Assembly (NCBI GenBank): GCA_022360335.1
Contig: JAKSCZ010000284.1
Span: 1 to 5,131, forward strand
DNA: 5,131 bases
Source of the DNA: Pseudomonadota bacterium
GTDB taxonomy: Bacteria > Pseudomonadota > Gammaproteobacteria > Steroidobacterales > Woeseiaceae
Reading direction: 5' to 3'
This document shows positions 5,016 to 5,131 of this stretch, in pieces; position 1 is the stretch's first letter, and every line of letters begins with the position of its first letter. A program made the translations under genes and the position numbers. The notes below the pieces were generated by a model. It did no database searches. It worked only from the letters and a program-made list of their open reading frames with translations, and was not told the DNA's origin.

Positions 5016-5037
5016 ATTCGCATGTGGCTATGCGAAT
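5016..5037 (+). repeat. Perfect 8-base inverted repeat around a start codon
   Basis: ATTCGCAT and ATGCGAAT are separated by the 6 bases GTGGCT. The GTG at 5024 lies in the loop and the ATG at 5030 opens the right arm. In RNA this would be an 8-pair hairpin presenting or hiding the start codons; in DNA it could be an operator. It lies 24 bases after the preceding stop codon. Confidence 0.6.
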
Positions 5038-5131
5038 CTCCTTCGAACTGAACGACGCCGACCTCAAACCCTTCCGCCTCATCATGAATGAGGCGCGTCA
5101 GGCCGCGCGCTGCCGGTCGCCGGAAGACATA
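5024..5131 (+). CDS. 5' end of a gene, N-terminus like DUF1232/YkvA-type proteins (partial)
   Basis: The gene runs off the window; 36 codons are visible. Starting at GTG 5024 (or at ATG 5030, two codons later) the product begins with RISFELNDADLKPFRLIMNE (4-23), then a basic helix and SPEDI. The FEL-(D/S)-DL--FR opening followed by a charged helix resembles, from memory, the N-terminal extension of gammaproteobacterial DUF1232 (YkvA-type) membrane proteins. The diagnostic DUF1232 core (the ALAYF-DP-DLIPD region) would lie beyond the window, so the family call is unconfirmed. There is no Shine-Dalgarno before either start. A weak -10-like TACCAT ends 6 bases before the GTG, and the start sits within an inverted repeat. 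The reading frame is ended by the window edge, not by a stop codon. Confidence 0.7.
   Translation, partial: MAMRISFELNDADLKPFRLIMNEARQAARCRSPEDI

Overview
This GC-rich window is densely coded with short intergenic gaps. It carries four predicted lipoproteins with Lol/LolB-style signal peptides, which points to a Gram-negative bacterium. The protein style suggests a high-GC gammaproteobacterium (for example Chromatiales-, Woeseiales- or Wenzhouxiangella-like). That placement rests on general resemblance only and was not tested by search. I see no tRNA, rRNA, CRISPR array, insertion sequence or phage gene.

Region 1 (1-1430, + strand) is a two-gene unit of uncharacterised lipoproteins. The genes overlap by 14 bases, and the second has a strong Shine-Dalgarno inside the end of the first. 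Region 2 (1424-3282) is an envelope-hydrolase pair in divergent orientation. On the minus strand is a NlpC/P60 peptidoglycan endopeptidase lipoprotein, whose tail overlaps the tail of the second lipoprotein gene by 7 bases. On the plus strand is a predicted secreted zinc metallopeptidase of the M61/M1 (gluzincin) type. Their preferred starts are only 56 bases apart.

Region 3 (3283-4497, + strand) begins with a 146-base spacer. It is followed by a coiled-coil plus FHA-domain protein that looks leaderless, then a 95-residue protein with two membrane helices. That small gene starts at a TTG overlapping the FHA stop codon and was missed as a separate gene because the frame is open much further upstream. 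Region 4 (4498-5131) has a 126-base spacer with a strong hairpin and a 14-base perfect palindrome, then a 122-residue uncharacterised charged cytosolic protein. Last is the beginning of a gene whose N-terminus resembles the N-terminal part of some DUF1232/YkvA-type proteins; it is cut by the window edge.

Functionally, the first two thirds is about the cell envelope: four lipoproteins, two of them hydrolases. The FHA/two-helix pair could be a phosphothreonine-reading module held at the inner membrane, but no kinase or phosphatase gene is visible here. Nothing in the window is clearly a known defence, secretion or mobile system. The main leads are the uncharacterised lipoprotein pair, the FHA plus two-helix pair, the metallopeptidase with unusual ligand spacing, and three structured sites in non-coding or start regions.
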